Positions 18,867 through 20,215 of a DNA stretch of 20,215 nt are shown here, piece by piece. The DNA is taken from the NCBI RefSeq assembly GCF_000485595.1, contig NW_014577140.1, positions 398,587 through 418,801 on the forward strand. Direction: 5' to 3'. Below the pieces are notes generated by a model. It made no database searches, was not told the origin of the DNA, and saw only the letters and a list, made by a program, of their open reading frames with translations. The translations under genes and the position numbers were made by a program. The DNA is from Priapulus caudatus. Lineage: Eukaryota > Priapulida > Priapulimorpha > Priapulimorphida > Priapulidae. Numbering within the stretch: position 1 is the stretch's first letter; every line of letters starts with the position of its first letter.

Positions 18867-19206
18867 TATGTTTCTACCCGCGTGTGAGACCACATTGCGT
18901 ACACGTGCACACGTTCTCCCCAACAACGTGTTAAACATCTAGCAATCACGTCTCACTCACGTGTACACATACGTGTACTCGGTAACTCGACACTATGTTA
19001 TTCAACTGCGCACGTCCGGTCTTCTCCGAATTCTGCCTTCACAGGTCCGGGTGTGCGTCTACGCAGTAGAATTTACATCCTGTGTGTTGCATCCTTAGCT
19101 AGTCACATGTATAATTCTACCATGAATATTTTAAATTAATTACTTTAACTGAGCAGTCACTTTTAAATAATCTACAAATTGACTGCGCACTGTTACACAT
19201 TCACGC
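18867..19206. other. No gene seen; ACGTG-rich stretch
   Basis: Contains several ACGTG/CACGT words (18900-18980), including ACGTGTACACATACGTGT, an imperfect palindrome. No coding signal. Confidence 0.35.
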
Positions 19207-19409
19207 GGGCGCGCACACATACGTAAGCATGCACGCACACACTCACGCATGCACATCCGTGCACACGCACGCACATCCGTGCACACGCACGCACACCAAC
19301 ACGGCCACACCCATATACAGGCACACACACGTGCGCGCACACACACGCACACACACTCACACACACGCACACACACAAACACACACAAACACACACACGC
19401 GCGCGCGCA
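19207..19409. repeat. CA-rich microsatellite region
   Basis: Irregular (CA)n and GCACACGCAC units, including the duplicate ATCCGTGCACACGCACGCAC near 19255 and 19275, ending in (CG)n at about 19398-19409. Open frames read as His/Thr or Cys/Val-rich strings and are artefacts of the repeat. Confidence 0.9.
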
Positions 19410-19490
19410 ACATGTATTATGTTGGTCGTACACCAAGGCGCGGCTGTGATAGTGAACCACGCTCTGATAGTGAACCACGCATACACACAT

Positions 19491-19654
19491 CAGGGCCGGT
19501 TCCAGGGCTGAGGCTAGACAGTATTTTTCCAGATTTAAAGGGCACATCCCCAAAAAGGGCACACCACCCAACAGTGAGCGCAAAATTTCGAAGGGAACTT
19601 TGAAATCTAGACCGTATTTCCCAATACGGCAAATACGGTCTGAATCCGCCCCTG
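19491..19654. mobile_element. Short hAT-like MITE, about 164 bp
   Basis: The left end CAGGGCCGGTTCCAG and the complement of the right end, CAGGGGCGGATTCAG, agree at 12 of 15 positions, and the CAGGG start is typical of hAT terminal repeats. The flanking octamers (ACACACAT, CGTGACAT) share only the last four bases, so the target-site duplication is poorly preserved or absent. Inside is a hairpin made of CCGTATTTCCCAATACGG. There is no transposase. Confidence 0.5.
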
Positions 19655-19759
19655 CGTGACATACAGAACTCGACCGCCCTGGCACGTACGTTCGCGATAA
19701 CCATTATGCCTCGCGCTGATTACGTAGTCTGAAACTATGGGAGGGGATATGTGTCAAAA

Positions 19760-20215
19760 TTCAAACGTTCAATTGAACAGTCAATTTAATCATTCAAACA
19801 TTCGATTGATTGTTCAATTGAACAGTCAATTTAATCATTCAAACATTCAATTATTCGATTGATTGTTCAATTGATCGATTGATTGTTCAATTGAACAGTC
19901 AATTTAATCATTCAAACATTCAATTATTCGATTGATTGTTCAATTGAACAGTCAATTTAATCATTCAAACATTCAATTATTCGATTGATTGTTCAATTGA
20001 TCGATTGATTGTTCAATTGAACAGTCAATTTAATCATTCAAACGTTCAATTGATCAATTGATTGTTCATGATCAATTGATGATCAATTGAACAATCATTA
20101 ATCATTCAAACATTCAATTGAACAATATCAATTTAATATTTAAAACATTCATTTGAACAATCAATTTAATTCATTCAAACATTCAATTGAACAATCAATT
20201 TTAATCATTATTCTC
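19760..20215. repeat. AT-rich palindromic satellite, running off the window
   Basis: Tandem units built from CAATTTAATCATTCAAACATTCAAT and GATTGTTCAATTGAACAGTC recur with spacing of about 40-70 bp. The second block is nearly its own complement, so single strands could form cruciform arms. Units lengthen by extra GATCGATTGATTGTT blocks, which suggests slippage. The array continues to the last base of the window. Confidence 0.92.

Noticed and set aside
19140-19704. Cys/Val-rich and His/Thr-rich frames around the CA repeat
   Set aside because: Simple-repeat translation; no conserved fold, signal or splice structure.

Overview
This is a metazoan (probably marine invertebrate) genomic window. The evidence is short exons with canonical GT/AG introns, AT-rich intergenic DNA, many simple repeats and MITE-like elements, an interstitial TTAGGG tract, and animal-type genes. 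The exact phylum cannot be read from the sequence. TTAGGG and an Ebony-like enzyme together would fit a lophotrochozoan or a cephalochordate-like animal better than an insect. There are no prokaryotic features.

Left end (1-3430): a foldback element, then the last two exons (minus strand, 2119-1157 and 688-554) of an Ebony-like nonribosomal-peptide-synthetase-type gene: the end of the adenylation domain, a carrier-protein domain, and a C-terminal GNAT-like amine-selecting domain. No upstream exons are visible.

Centre and right (3433-17932): three copies of one multi-exon gene for a glycogenin-like family GT8 glycosyltransferase. Copy 1 (plus, 3433-8413) can be joined from 11 phase-compatible exons into an open frame of about 462 codons. 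Copy 2 (minus, 14955-11276) and copy 3 (plus, 15355-17932) lie head to head around a CT-rich spacer and form a large imperfect palindrome. Both lack exons 1-2 and carry lesions. Copy 2 has three in-frame stops and several indels. Copy 3 has a -1/+4 compensating pair of frameshifts across the catalytic segment, plus a deletion that removes the end of exon 9 and all of exon 10. Even copy 1 appears to have lost most residues expected for glycogenin catalysis, so a non-catalytic or altered role is possible.

Repeats: a 36-bp frame-preserving minisatellite directly after copy 1 exon 2; a 21-bp minisatellite (about 26 units) inside an intron of copy 2; an inverted-repeat element carrying telomere-like TTAGGG repeats (9331-9622); degenerate 200-400-bp repeats (9885-10620); a 71-72-bp AACGTT-rich tandem array butting onto the 3' end of copy 3; a short hAT-like MITE (19491-19654); and a palindromic AT-rich satellite running off the right end.

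How the parts may work together: the Ebony-like gene and GT8 copy 1 are divergent, with a CRE and an RFX-type X-box just upstream of copy 1. The palindromic pair 2/3 next to an intact parent is the layout expected of a source of long hairpin RNA that could act on the parent gene. That is inference and needs small-RNA data. All exon boundaries were set by eye from splice consensus, phase and comparison of the three copies.
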